64,000 bases of DNA, taken from the NCBI GenBank assembly GCA_016931535.1, contig JAFGEP010000096.1, forward strand, positions 40,091 through 104,090, read 5' to 3'. Position numbers and translations under genes: made by a program. Every line of letters begins with the position of its first letter. The first letter of the stretch is position 1. This document shows, piece after piece, positions 55,134-63,968 of this stretch. Source of the stretch: Bradymonadales bacterium (GTDB lineage Bacteria; Myxococcota_A; Bradymonadia; JAFGEP01). The notes below the pieces were generated by a model. The model ran no database searches and was not told where the DNA came from. It saw nothing but the letters and a program-made list of their open reading frames with translations.

Positions 55134-56828
55134 ATGAGGGTGGCCTTTGTGCTGGTACCGCAGTTTCTCTACTTCTCCCACCTGGTGGAGGGTGGGGGGG
55201 TAAGCCGTCTCGATCCGGCGCAGCAGGAGCGGGTGGTGCTCGTCGAGCGGGAAGGGGGGCGTAGGCGGGTGGTGGCGGCCTCTCCCCGGCTTCGTGGGTT
55301 GGGGATTATGCCCGGGATGACGGTTTCGGCGGTGCGCTCCCGGGTGGGGGAGGTATGGGCGGTCCCGTTCGATGCCGTTCGGGCGGAGCGGGAGTGTTTG
55401 CGGCTGGCAGGGTTGCTGTTGACGGCCGGCCCGCATCTGGGGGTGGTGGGTCGGGGTGCCTACTGGCTCGGGGCGGACGGCTGGCGTCTCTTGGGGGGGG
55501 AGCCGGCTCTGATGGCGCGGGCCGGGGAGGCGGTGCGACAAGGGGGATATCCGCATGTCCGGGTCGGTGTGGCGGACACGCTGATCGCGGCCCGATCGGC
55601 TGCCGTGTTGGGGTGGGGCAGCGTGCCGCCGGGGGGGGACGGCTCTTTCCTGGCGTCTTTGCCGCTGACCGTCCTGCCCCTGGAGCCCTCGGTGCAAGAG
55701 TCGTTGGCGGTGCTCGACATTCGCACGGTGGGCGCATTTGCCGCCCTTCCCGCCGGGCAGATCGCCGATCGCTTCGGCCGTGAGACGGCCCGAGTCCATC
55801 GATTGGCCCGGGGGGAGGAATCTCGCTCTTTTGAGGAGTATCGCCCCCCAGAGGAGCAACGGCTGGAGGTGGAGTTCCAAACCCCCTTCGAGGTGATGGA
55901 GCCGGTGCTCTTCGTACTGCAGGGGGGGCTGCCAGCGCTGATCGCCCCCCATGCGGCCCGGGGGTTTGGCGTCCAGCGCCTCGAGATCGAGCTGGATCTG
56001 GTCCAGGGTCGTTTCCAGCGGGAGATCCAGGCGGCCGATGCGCTGACGGAGCCCGGCCGCCTGCTGGAGCTGTGTCGAGCGGCCCTGGGTGACGTCGAGC
56101 TGGCCTCGCCGATCGTCGGCGTGCGGGTTTCGGTGACCCAGGTGGCGCCGGCCGTGGCCTGCCAAGAGCATCTCTGGGATCATTCGCGACGGCAGGGCAT
56201 CGCTCTCGAGGTGACCCTGACCCGCCTGCAGAGCCGGCTGGGCACGGGCGCCGTGCGCACCCCCGGGGCGGTGCGGGACAGCCACCTTCCCGAGTCGACC
56301 GGCTGCTGGTTCCCGGTGGAGGCCGGCGCGGATCCCTTACCCCTTTCTCCTCTCCCGCTGTTGCGGGCCAACGAGCGCGTTCCTGGAGAGGCAGCGCCCT
56401 TCGAGGGAGATCGCCCCCTCCACCGCTTGGGCGTATCGCCTGTCCAGGGGCCAGGATCGCCCCCTCCGGCGCTGCGCGCCACCTCCCCCGGGCTCCACCT
56501 CGGGGGAGGATCGCTCCCTCCGGAGGCTTCGTCGCCACCGCCCCCGGGCTCTGTCGCGGAGGAGGGGACCACGGCGGCCTGGCGTTTGTTCAACCCCCCC
56601 GCCGCCCTGATGGTGGAGCTGATCGCCGGGATCCCCGGGCGGGTTCGATACCAGGGGCGATGGCGAGCAGTCCGCCGCCTGGGGGGCGGCCAGTGCATCG
56701 AGACCGGGTGGTGGGATCGATCGGTCTGCCGGGAGTACTGGTGTGCCGAGCTGGATGGAGGGCTGGCCGTGTCCCTGTATCGCGATCTGGAGGACCGGGG
56801 ATGGTACCTGCAGGCGGTGCTGGACTGA
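55134..56828 (+). CDS. imuB: ImuB, Y-family polymerase-like mutasome adaptor
   Basis: 564 residues from the ATG at 55134, preceded by GGGGGAAGTGCC. The Y-family-like core runs from 'MRVAFVLVPQF' to about 420; 'LGIMPGMTVSAVRSR' and the helix-hairpin 'TVGAFAALPAGQIADRFGRETARVHRLARG' are typical. The catalytic acidic residues of active Y-family polymerases are not evident, as in other ImuB proteins, which act as a bridge to the beta clamp and DnaE2. Residues about 426-477 are a Pro/Ser-rich linker encoded by tandem palindromic repeats. It ends with the usual ImuB C-terminal domain. Confidence 0.88.
   Translation: MRVAFVLVPQFLYFSHLVEGGGVSRLDPAQQERVVLVEREGGRRRVVAASPRLRGLGIMPGMTVSAVRSRVGEVWAVPFDAVRAERECLRLAGLLLTAGPHLGVVGRGAYWLGADGWRLLGGEPALMARAGEAVRQGGYPHVRVGVADTLIAARSAAVLGWGSVPPGGDGSFLASLPLTVLPLEPSVQESLAVLDIRTVGAFAALPAGQIADRFGRETARVHRLARGEESRSFEEYRPPEEQRLEVEFQTPFEVMEPVLFVLQGGLPALIAPHAARGFGVQRLEIELDLVQGRFQREIQAADALTEPGRLLELCRAALGDVELASPIVGVRVSVTQVAPAVACQEHLWDHSRRQGIALEVTLTRLQSRLGTGAVRTPGAVRDSHLPESTGCWFPVEAGADPLPLSPLPLLRANERVPGEAAPFEGDRPLHRLGVSPVQGPGSPPPALRATSPGLHLGGGSLPPEASSPPPPGSVAEEGTTAAWRLFNPPAALMVELIAGIPGRVRYQGRWRAVRRLGGGQCIETGWWDRSVCREYWCAELDGGLAVSLYRDLEDRGWYLQAVLD
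56410..56565 (+). repeat. Tandem palindromic repeats within imuB
   Basis: Three adjacent units start with ATCGCCCCCTCC or ATCGCTCCCTCC at 56410, 56456 and 56510. The middle unit (56456-56509) continues with the hairpin GGCGC-TGC-GCGCC and ACCTCCCCCGGGCTCC-ACCTCGGGGGAGG, the same layout as copy A at 18415. The third is diverged; the first keeps only its opening. The units are 46, 54 and 56 bp and stay open in the imuB frame. Confidence 0.75.
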
Positions 56829-56851
56829 GGGGGGTAGCGGGTGGTTGCCTG

Positions 56852-59800
56852 ATGTATGCCGAGCTCCATACAAGGTCGGCGCTTTCCTTGCTGGGGGGGG
56901 CTTCCCGGCCGGAGGACCTGGTCGAGCGGGCTGCCGAGCTGGGGTACTCGGCGGTGGCCCTGACCGACGTGATGGACATGGGGGGGGTGGTCCGCTTCGC
57001 CGAGCGGGCCCGGGAGCTCGGGGTGCAGGGGATCTTGGGAGCCCAGATCCTGGTCGCTGATGGGGAGAGGGATCTGGGGACGCTGGTGCTGCTGGCGGAG
57101 AGGGAAGAGGGGTATCGCCGCCTCTGTCGTCTCATCACCCGGGCGCGCATGCAAGGGCCGCGCGATCGGCCTCGGGTTCAGACCTCCTGGTTGGAGGAGG
57201 GGCTGGAGGGGCTGATGGTGCTGGATGGCGGTTTTGACGGGCCGGTCAGCCGATGCCTGCGGGCCGGCGATGATCATAGGGCCCTTCGAACGGCGTGCTG
57301 GCTTGGCCGTCTGGTTGTTGGCGGGCACCTGGCGTTGGAGGTCTACGATCACCTGACCCACGAGGAGCGCAGGTTGTCGGCGCAGATCGACGCCCTGGGG
57401 GAGCAGCTCGGCATCCCGCGGGTAGTGACGGGAGATGTTCGTTTTGCCCGGAGGGAGGAGAAACCGCTGTACGATCTGCTGACCTCCGTGCGGCATCGGA
57501 TTCCTCTGGCCGAGATGGGGAGCCGCTTGTTGCCCAGCGGCGAGTGGTGTCTCCAGCCACTCGAGGTGCTTGGGGAGCGATGGCAGGCTCGGCCCGACCT
57601 GCTAGAGCGGTCGGCGCGGCTTGCCGAGCGGCTGGTGTTTCGTTTCGAGAGCTTGCGTCCCAAGTTGCCCCATTTCCCCATTCCCGATCGCTTCAGGGAG
57701 GACGACCAGTTTCTGGCGCACCTGGTCTGGGAAGGGGCGCATCGGCGCTATCCTGAGCTGAGCGAGCGGCATCGGCGGCAGATCGAGCACGAGCTCCAGG
57801 TCATCCGGTCGAAAGGGATGGCCGGCTACTTTTTGATCAGCTGGGATATCAACCTGTTCTGCCGGCAGCGCGGCATCTTGGCCCAGGGGCGAGGATCGGC
57901 GGCCAACAGCGCGGTATGCTACTGCCTCGGCATCACGGCGGTGGATCCCATCGCCATGGAGCTGCTGTTCGAGCGGTTTCTGTCGGAGGAGCGGGAGGGG
58001 TACCCCGACATCGACATCGACATCGCCCACGAGTGGCGGGAGGAGGTGATCCAGTACGTCTACCGGCGCTACGGGCGGGAGCACGCCGCGCTGGTCTGCG
58101 AGCAGATCTGCTATCGGCCTCGCTCGGCGGTCCGGGATGCCGCCTGGGCGCTGGGGTTCGAGCCCGAGCAGGCGGATCGGCTGGCCCGCCAGATGGGTCA
58201 TCTCCCGCGCCAGGAGATCGAGAGCTGGATGAGGCAGGAGGGATGCCGGGCCGCGGGGGTGGTGGCAGACGATCCCCGGATGGTGCTGCTGGCCCGCCTG
58301 GTCGAAGGGCTGCAAGGGTTGCCCAGGCACCGCTCGATCCACGTGGGGGGGATGATCCTGACCGCCGATCCGCTGTGCGAGATCGTGCCGATCGAGCCGG
58401 CCTCCATGCCGGATCGCACGGTGGTCCAGTGGGAGAAGGATGATCTGCCCTACAGCGGTTTGGCCAAGTTCGATCTGTTGGGGTTGGGGATGCTGTCGGT
58501 GCTCCAGAAGGCGCTGGGCACCCTGGGCCGCCAGCGGGGGGAGGCGATGGATCTGGCCTCGATCCCTCCGGAGGATCCGGCGGTCTACGAGGCCTTGTGC
58601 CGGGCGGATTCGGTGGGGGTCTTTCAGATCGAGTCCAGCGCGCAGCGGACGACTCTGCCCCGCATGAAGCCGCGCCGGTTCTACGACCTGGTGGTGGAGA
58701 TCGCCCTGATCCGGCCCGGGCCACTGCAGGGAAACATGGTTCATCCCTACCTGCGCCGTCGCAACGGGGAGGAGCCGGTCACCTATCTGCACCCCGACCT
58801 GGAGCCGATTCTCAAGCGGACCCTGGGCATCCCCATGTTCCAGGAGCAGGTGATGAAGATCGCCATCGAGCTGGGGGGGTTCACGCCGGCCCAATCGGAC
58901 GAGCTGCGTCGAGCCATGGGGTTTCGCCGGTACAGCCCGCGGATCGAGACCTTGCGGGAGGCGCTGGTGGAGGGGATGAGCGCTCGTGGCATCGATGGCC
59001 CCTCCCAGGAGAAGATCATCCGATTTTTGTTGGCGTTCAGCAACTACGGTTTTCCCGAGTCCCACTCGGCCTCCTTCGCCTTGCTTTGCTATGCGTCGGC
59101 CTGGCTGAAGGTCCACCAGGCTCCGCTTTTCACCGCCTGTCTGATCAACTCCCAACCCATGGGTTTCTACAGCAACGCCACCCTCATCCAGGATGCGCGC
59201 CTTCACGGGGTGGAGTGCCGGCCGCCCGATCTGCGCCACAGCGCCTGGGATTGTACCTTGGAGACCGCCATGCCGGGGGGGCGGTGGCCCCGGGCGCTGC
59301 GTATCGGCCTGCGATGCATCGAGGGGCTAGGAAACAAGGCCCGGCAGAAGCTGGAGCAGGCCCGGCAGGAGGGTCCTTTCCAGACCCTCCGCGAGGTGGT
59401 GGTCCGCACCGGGCTGACCGCTCCCCAGCTGGCCAGGTTGGCTCGTGCCGGCGCGTTTGACGGGTTTCTGGGCCAAACCAGCGAGTGCGAGCGACGGAGA
59501 CAAGCGTTGTGGGCCGTCCTCAAGGAGGGGCGAGTTCCGGCCGACAGTCTGGATCGCTTCAGCATGCCGGAACTGCCGGTTGCCTTCGAGCCCATGAGCC
59601 GCCAGGAGCAGATCGTCTGTGACTACCTGTTCGCCGGTTTGTGCACCCATGGTCACGCCATGGAGCCGCTGCGACCTCGCCTCGATGGTCGCCGGGTGCT
59701 CTCGGCGGTTCAACTCAAGAGGGTGAAAAACGGCAGCGCGGTGCGCACGGCGGGCATGATCATCGCCAGGCAGCGGCCTCGGACCGCCAAGGGGTTCGCC

Positions 59801-60010
59801 TTCTTGACGCTGGAGGACGAGACCGGGTTGACCCACATCATTCTCACCCCCCCGGTCTTCGAGCGCAACCGGGCCCAGATCTTGAGCGCCACCTTCTGTG
59901 AGATCCACGGCACGGCCCAGGTTCAGGGAAACCTGGTCCAGATCAAGGCCCGGCGATTCTACCCGCTGGATGCCGGCGGGGTGCCGGTGGTCTCCCACGA
60001 TTTCCACTAG
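56852..60010 (+). CDS. dnaE2: Error-prone DNA polymerase DnaE2 (ImuC)
   Basis: 1052 residues from the ATG at 56852, 24 bp after imuB. The PHP domain opens the protein but its metal ligands are altered: the usual HxH is 'HTR' and 'TDH' is 'TDV', so its nuclease-like site looks inactive. The polymerase core carries 'YPDIDIDIAHEWREE' (near 384), holding the first two catalytic aspartates, and 'RGSAANSAVCYCLGIT'. A C-terminal OB/tau region follows ('VRTAGMIIARQRPRTAKGFAFLTLEDETG'). It performs translesion synthesis with ImuB. Length matches the family. Confidence 0.95.
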   Translation: MYAELHTRSALSLLGGASRPEDLVERAAELGYSAVALTDVMDMGGVVRFAERARELGVQGILGAQILVADGERDLGTLVLLAEREEGYRRLCRLITRARMQGPRDRPRVQTSWLEEGLEGLMVLDGGFDGPVSRCLRAGDDHRALRTACWLGRLVVGGHLALEVYDHLTHEERRLSAQIDALGEQLGIPRVVTGDVRFARREEKPLYDLLTSVRHRIPLAEMGSRLLPSGEWCLQPLEVLGERWQARPDLLERSARLAERLVFRFESLRPKLPHFPIPDRFREDDQFLAHLVWEGAHRRYPELSERHRRQIEHELQVIRSKGMAGYFLISWDINLFCRQRGILAQGRGSAANSAVCYCLGITAVDPIAMELLFERFLSEEREGYPDIDIDIAHEWREEVIQYVYRRYGREHAALVCEQICYRPRSAVRDAAWALGFEPEQADRLARQMGHLPRQEIESWMRQEGCRAAGVVADDPRMVLLARLVEGLQGLPRHRSIHVGGMILTADPLCEIVPIEPASMPDRTVVQWEKDDLPYSGLAKFDLLGLGMLSVLQKALGTLGRQRGEAMDLASIPPEDPAVYEALCRADSVGVFQIESSAQRTTLPRMKPRRFYDLVVEIALIRPGPLQGNMVHPYLRRRNGEEPVTYLHPDLEPILKRTLGIPMFQEQVMKIAIELGGFTPAQSDELRRAMGFRRYSPRIETLREALVEGMSARGIDGPSQEKIIRFLLAFSNYGFPESHSASFALLCYASAWLKVHQAPLFTACLINSQPMGFYSNATLIQDARLHGVECRPPDLRHSAWDCTLETAMPGGRWPRALRIGLRCIEGLGNKARQKLEQARQEGPFQTLREVVVRTGLTAPQLARLARAGAFDGFLGQTSECERRRQALWAVLKEGRVPADSLDRFSMPELPVAFEPMSRQEQIVCDYLFAGLCTHGHAMEPLRPRLDGRRVLSAVQLKRVKNGSAVRTAGMIIARQRPRTAKGFAFLTLEDETGLTHIILTPPVFERNRAQILSATFCEIHGTAQVQGNLVQIKARRFYPLDAGGVPVVSHDFH

Positions 60011-60234
60011 GTCATCCACCTTGTCGGCATCGCCGATGGGATCCGGCTGCCTTGCGCGGGGCATGGCTCGAGCCTTCGCCCCCCATCCTTGACGGGTTCG
60101 CACTCGGATGGGAGCACGCCTCGCTCCACACCCAGGGGGACCGTCTTTCTTTCCCCGGTGTCTAGTCACAGCCGGCCTTGTGTGACCTCCCGACAATGGG
60201 CATAACACACCGAGTGGGTTGAGGAGATGCACCG

Positions 60235-62181
60235 ATGAACGGGGCAGGCGAGCAAGAACGGTCGGGGAAGCGGCCGGTCGGCGGTGGGGTCAAGCGGTCC
60301 GATCGAGGCTTCACGTTGAGCTGGGCTGTTGCCGTATTGATTGCGGTCGCCGCCGCCCTGGTGGCTATCTGGTGGCCTCCCTACACACCGGGCCAGGACA
60401 CGCCCCATCACCTGTTCTTTGCCCAGGTGGTGGCGACACCGGAGCGTTTCGCCGCCGACTATCGCGTGGTTTTTGCACCGACTTCCCAGGGGTTCGTCTA
60501 CCTGGCCGCCTTGTTTCAGCCGCTCGGCCTGGTCGTGGCTGGCAAGCTGGTGCGGACTGTGGGGCTTGCCCTGCTTCTGGTCGCCTACTGGGTGTTGGGC
60601 CGCGCAGCAGGCGAGGGTCGTTCACCCGGCCTGCTTTTTGGGGCCGCCGTTTCTTGCAGCTTTTTTCACGGGATGGGGTTCGAGAACTTCGCCTTGGCGT
60701 TGCCACTGGGGCTGCTGGCAGTCGGATTGACCGGTTCGGCAGCGCGCGTGGGAGGGGCGATCCGCTGGGTCCTGGTTGGGCTGGTCATGGCCCTGGTCGC
60801 TGTGGGCCACGCGGTGTTGGCGGGGATGGTCGGGGTGGAGCTCTTGTTGGTCGTATTACTGGTGGCTCCTGGCAGTCTTCGCTGGCGGCGGTTGGGAGGG
60901 CTGCTGGCGGCCGGAGCGCCAGCTGCCTTGTACTCGGCGCTCTGTGTGTGGATTTCGGCCAGTGCTCAGGTCGACCGGGGGATCACCGAGGGGCTCGGCA
61001 GGCAGCGTCTCCCGCTGGGGGAACAGCTGGCGAACGTGGTGCAGTGCAGCTTTGGAGGATACTCCGGTTTCGGAGGCCTGGTCGTGTGTGCTGCCCTTGC
61101 CTTGGCTCTGGCCCAGTGGGTCGGCAGAAAATCGGCCCTTTCTAGCCGCCATCGCCTGGCACGGCGGGTCGCGTTGGCAACGGTGGTTTTATGGGGTCTC
61201 ATCTACCTGGTGACGCCCTTTCACGGGGCGGGGTGGGCCTATGCTCAGCCTCGTGTGTTGGCGCTGGCGATCTTCGCCCCGCTGGGGCTGATCGGGTGGG
61301 GGCGGTGGCGGTTCGGCATGCTGGCCTTGACTGCGGTGTCGGTGCTGTTGTTCCTGGCCACATCGGCGATCTCGCAGCGCGAGGCGGGTGAGGCGATCGC
61401 AGCGCAGGTGTCGCGATTCGGTGATGGGCCGGTCGGCAATGCCATGGCCGTGACACTGGATCCGGGCAGCCCGCCCACTTCCCGCCATATCGGAGCGCTC
61501 TCTGGCTCAGAGCTCTACGCCGTAGCCCAGGGGGGGGCGGTGCCTCACGTACAGGCTGCCAATCCGGCGATTCACACCGTGCTGGCGCTGCGCCAGCCAT
61601 CCGAATGGCCGCCGCATCCCCCGCTGTTCATCTTCCGTTCGATCGACTGCCGCTTCAACCCGGACTGTGCAGAGGCGGCGCTGGTCTTGGCGGAGCGCAT
61701 CGCAGTGCAGGGCCTTCGCTACGACACGGTGTTCTTGGTGGGCGGCCCCCAGCTCTTCCGAGATGCGCTCGTATCGCGAGGCTACGGTCGAACCGCGTCG
61801 GATCGTTTCGTGCCGAGGCCTGCAGAGCTTCGCCTGGCGTTCGAGGGCACCGAGGGACTGGAAGATCAACTCCTGCTGGTCCGGGCTGGCTACCCAGGCG
61901 GGCTTGGCTGGTTTGCGGCCGCGCAGAGGCCGCCGGGACCGGTGACGGGGCCCTTGACCTTGACGCTGGCGCCGCTGCCGGCCGGTCCGATCACCGTGGA
62001 GTGTCGCTGGTTGCAGCCCGATCAGGGGGTGGCGATGGCGGATGACGCGCCGATCGGATGCCGACTGGAGACCCTGGCCGTAGCCGGAGAGAGGCGGGAG
62101 TTGCGGGTCGGGTTGGCCGGTCTTCAGGGGGAAGCGATCCGGAACGATGGTTCCTCACCTGGCCTGGAGCCGGCGCCCTGA
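60235..62181 (+). CDS. Polytopic membrane protein, GT-C-like, function unknown
   Basis: 648 residues; ATG behind GAGGAGATGCACCG. About ten hydrophobic segments span residues 28-395, with a soluble C-terminal part of about 240 residues. The first loop contains 'YTPGQDTPHHLFFAQVVATPERF', with an acidic pair like the DE/DD of GT-C glycosyltransferases, but no family signature is definite. There is no operon partner: dnaE2 is 224 bp upstream and the VapBC genes face it. Confidence 0.5.
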   Translation: MNGAGEQERSGKRPVGGGVKRSDRGFTLSWAVAVLIAVAAALVAIWWPPYTPGQDTPHHLFFAQVVATPERFAADYRVVFAPTSQGFVYLAALFQPLGLVVAGKLVRTVGLALLLVAYWVLGRAAGEGRSPGLLFGAAVSCSFFHGMGFENFALALPLGLLAVGLTGSAARVGGAIRWVLVGLVMALVAVGHAVLAGMVGVELLLVVLLVAPGSLRWRRLGGLLAAGAPAALYSALCVWISASAQVDRGITEGLGRQRLPLGEQLANVVQCSFGGYSGFGGLVVCAALALALAQWVGRKSALSSRHRLARRVALATVVLWGLIYLVTPFHGAGWAYAQPRVLALAIFAPLGLIGWGRWRFGMLALTAVSVLLFLATSAISQREAGEAIAAQVSRFGDGPVGNAMAVTLDPGSPPTSRHIGALSGSELYAVAQGGAVPHVQAANPAIHTVLALRQPSEWPPHPPLFIFRSIDCRFNPDCAEAALVLAERIAVQGLRYDTVFLVGGPQLFRDALVSRGYGRTASDRFVPRPAELRLAFEGTEGLEDQLLLVRAGYPGGLGWFAAAQRPPGPVTGPLTLTLAPLPAGPITVECRWLQPDQGVAMADDAPIGCRLETLAVAGERRELRVGLAGLQGEAIRNDGSSPGLEPAP

Positions 62182-62362
62182 CCGCGGTTGGCATCCCCCA
62201 AAAGACCGCAACGGGGTGAGGTTCCTGTTTTTTGGGAACCAGAAACCGGGCACAGGGATCAGAAACCGCGATGAAACAGCTGTAGACCCAGGCCAGCGCA
62301 GTTTTTCCCCATCGAATTTGGCGTCGGCCAGCCTTGTGGGCGTAGTGTTGTCCAAGGGTTGC

Positions 62363-62773
62363 TCAGGAGGGAGCGGGCTCCATCAGGACCAGATCGATGA
62401 ACCACGATCGGTAGAACCCGCGATCTCTGGTCAACAGCCGATCAGCGGAGATCAACGCATGTGAGGCGATCAGAAAGTCGGGGATCAGGTGCTGTCTTGG
62501 ACCTCCCGCGGCGCGGTAGCGTTGCCACGTCTCTCCAGCCATTAGAGCCGTGTCAGGTGAAAAGTGCGAATATCGGATTCCTAGACGTTCCATCGCTTCC
62601 CACAGACTGGGACGATCTGGAAACCAGGGCCTGAGTTCTGCCCATACCACGGGGCAGGCGGTCAGTGCTCCCTGGCGAATGGCGGTTCGGAGGGCTTTCT
62701 GAGAGGCCTGGACGAACTCGGGGGCTGCGGCGAACACATCGAGTAGCACGGAGGTGTCAACGGCGGTGATCAT
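62363..62773 (-). CDS. vapC: VapC-family PIN-domain toxin
   Basis: 136 residues. PIN residues are visible: 'AVDTSVLLDVF' (first Asp), 'VVWAELRPWF' (Glu) and 'IPDFLIASHAL' (Asp), followed by 'LLTRDRGFYRSWF'. VapC toxins are RNases that cleave tRNA or rRNA. The ATG overlaps the antitoxin stop by 4 bases. Usual family length. Confidence 0.86.
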   Translation of the reverse strand: MITAVDTSVLLDVFAAAPEFVQASQKALRTAIRQGALTACPVVWAELRPWFPDRPSLWEAMERLGIRYSHFSPDTALMAGETWQRYRAAGGPRQHLIPDFLIASHALISADRLLTRDRGFYRSWFIDLVLMEPAPS

Positions 62774-62997
62774 CGGGAGGGGCCCCTGGTTTCCTCCAGG
62801 TAGTCGTCCACGCTCATGTGGGCTCTCACGATCCCGGTGACCGCGGCCACCGGATCTTCGACGGTGTCGGCTTTGACGCCCACCAGCTTGCCATCTTGTG
62901 CTTCGAAGTCGATGACGGTGCCGGGCATGAGCCCAAGGCGCTGGCGAATCTTTTTGGGAATCGTGACCTGTCCCTTCTCGGAGAGGGTGGCTTTCAT
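62770..62997 (-). CDS. vapB: AbrB/SpoVT-type antitoxin (VapB)
   Basis: 75 residues. 'ATLSEKGQVTIPKKIRQRLGLMPGTVIDFE' is the swapped-hairpin AbrB DNA-binding fold; the C-terminal 'HMSVDDYLEETRG' would be the toxin-binding tail. It neutralises VapC and represses the operon. The promoter and paired half-sites lie just upstream. Confidence 0.88.
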   Translation of the reverse strand: MKATLSEKGQVTIPKKIRQRLGLMPGTVIDFEAQDGKLVGVKADTVEDPVAAVTGIVRAHMSVDDYLEETRGPSR

Positions 62998-63013
62998 GGC
63001 GACCTCTCAGGTA

Positions 63014-63053
63014 TTCCTACTTGGATTGTAGTGTTTCCTACCGCCGCGGTCAA
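63014..63053 (-). promoter_or_regulatory. vapBC promoter with paired operator-like half-sites
   Basis: On the minus strand, TTGACC (63048-63053), 17-bp spacer and TACAAT (63025-63030) form a good sigma-70 promoter. GTAGGAA occurs at 63035-63041 and 63014-63020, 21 bp apart (two helical turns), flanking the -10 box; a natural place for VapB to bind and autoregulate. Confidence 0.6.
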
Positions 63054-63106
63054 CCACCTGGGGGGCCGGGCAGGGCAAGCAGAGGCGCACAGCTGTCAGA
63101 CGTCGC

Positions 63107-63607
63107 CTAATCCAGGGGGTAGCCGCCGTGGATCCAGTCGAGCACCGTCTGCCTTTCGTCACCGTAGATGTAGTGGCTGATGTCGATGTAGTACTCCATC
63201 GTGCCGTTCTCGATGCGGTATAGGACGTAGTCGTAGCTCGAGGCCCAGCGATGGCAGCGGACGCACCGATCGGCAAAGATGGTCTGGATGGATCCGACCC
63301 AGGTGATGCGCTCGGCATCGGGTGCATCGATGTCCGGCTCTTCAACCGCTGGATCAGGCTCCATCCGGTCGGGTTCGTCCGGGTCAGACAGGACAGCGTC
63401 TTCGAGTTCCGGGATGTCGGTAGTGTCTGGAGGAAGGTCCTCTGGATCCAGGAGGTCTGGCAGATCTCGATCGATGAGGTCGTTGACGGGGGTGAGATCC
63501 TCGGCGGGTGTGATGGGTGTCAAGACCTCTTCCGAGGTGATCCGGCAGGCGACCACCAAAGCCGCAATGGACAAGCAGGTCAGCCAGAGGCGTTGGAGGC
63601 TGCGCAT
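63107..63607 (-). CDS. Lipoprotein with single CxxCH heme motif
   Basis: 166 residues from the ATG at 63607, which follows GGGGAAACG. Lipobox 'IAALVVAC' at residue about 21, then a Pro/Asp/Glu-rich linker of about 85 residues, then a small C-terminal domain with 'IFADRCVRCHRWA', a c-type heme-attachment site. The pattern resembles the short 'IFxxxCxxCH' cytochrome modules of lipoproteins in Myxococcota and Planctomycetes. Whether heme is truly bound is unknown; a distal methionine is not evident. Confidence 0.62.
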   Translation of the reverse strand: MRSLQRLWLTCLSIAALVVACRITSEEVLTPITPAEDLTPVNDLIDRDLPDLLDPEDLPPDTTDIPELEDAVLSDPDEPDRMEPDPAVEEPDIDAPDAERITWVGSIQTIFADRCVRCHRWASSYDYVLYRIENGTMEYYIDISHYIYGDERQTVLDWIHGGYPLD

Positions 63608-63771
63608 CGTTTCCCCGGTGGTGGGCATCTCTGGCCCGGTCCTTGCTCGATCTCCACTGCCCGTCATCTATCATACCTCCCCGCGATCAAGACAAGCCCC
63701 TCGATCCAGCTTGGCGCAATGGACTCGGATGCTCGGAGCTCCGTTTGGCGATCGAGCTGCTCCCGCAGTCC

Positions 63772-63803
63772 GCTGCTCGCTGTCGGGTGTCAGCTGTCGG
63801 CTG
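63772..63803. repeat. 32-bp direct repeat, copy 1
   Basis: Begins GCTGCTCGCTGTCGGGTG and ends CAGCTGTCGGCTG. An identical copy lies 197 bp further on. Confidence 0.75.
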
Positions 63804-63968
63804 CCGCGTCGCCCGGGCGTTTTCCTCCTCCTGGGTGCACTCTGCCACCCGGCGGCCGCTTTTTGGGAAGCGGCACGCCGGGTCCCGGCAGAGGGAGCAC
63901 CGTCGTCGGAAAACCCCGTGCGCCACTTTGGGCAGCCGAAGAAAGGCCTGGACAGATCTCGGTGAAGG

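Noticed and set aside
63687..63926. Minus-strand small open frame of 79 codons
   Set aside because: No ribosome site or recognisable pattern; likely chance in GC-rich DNA.
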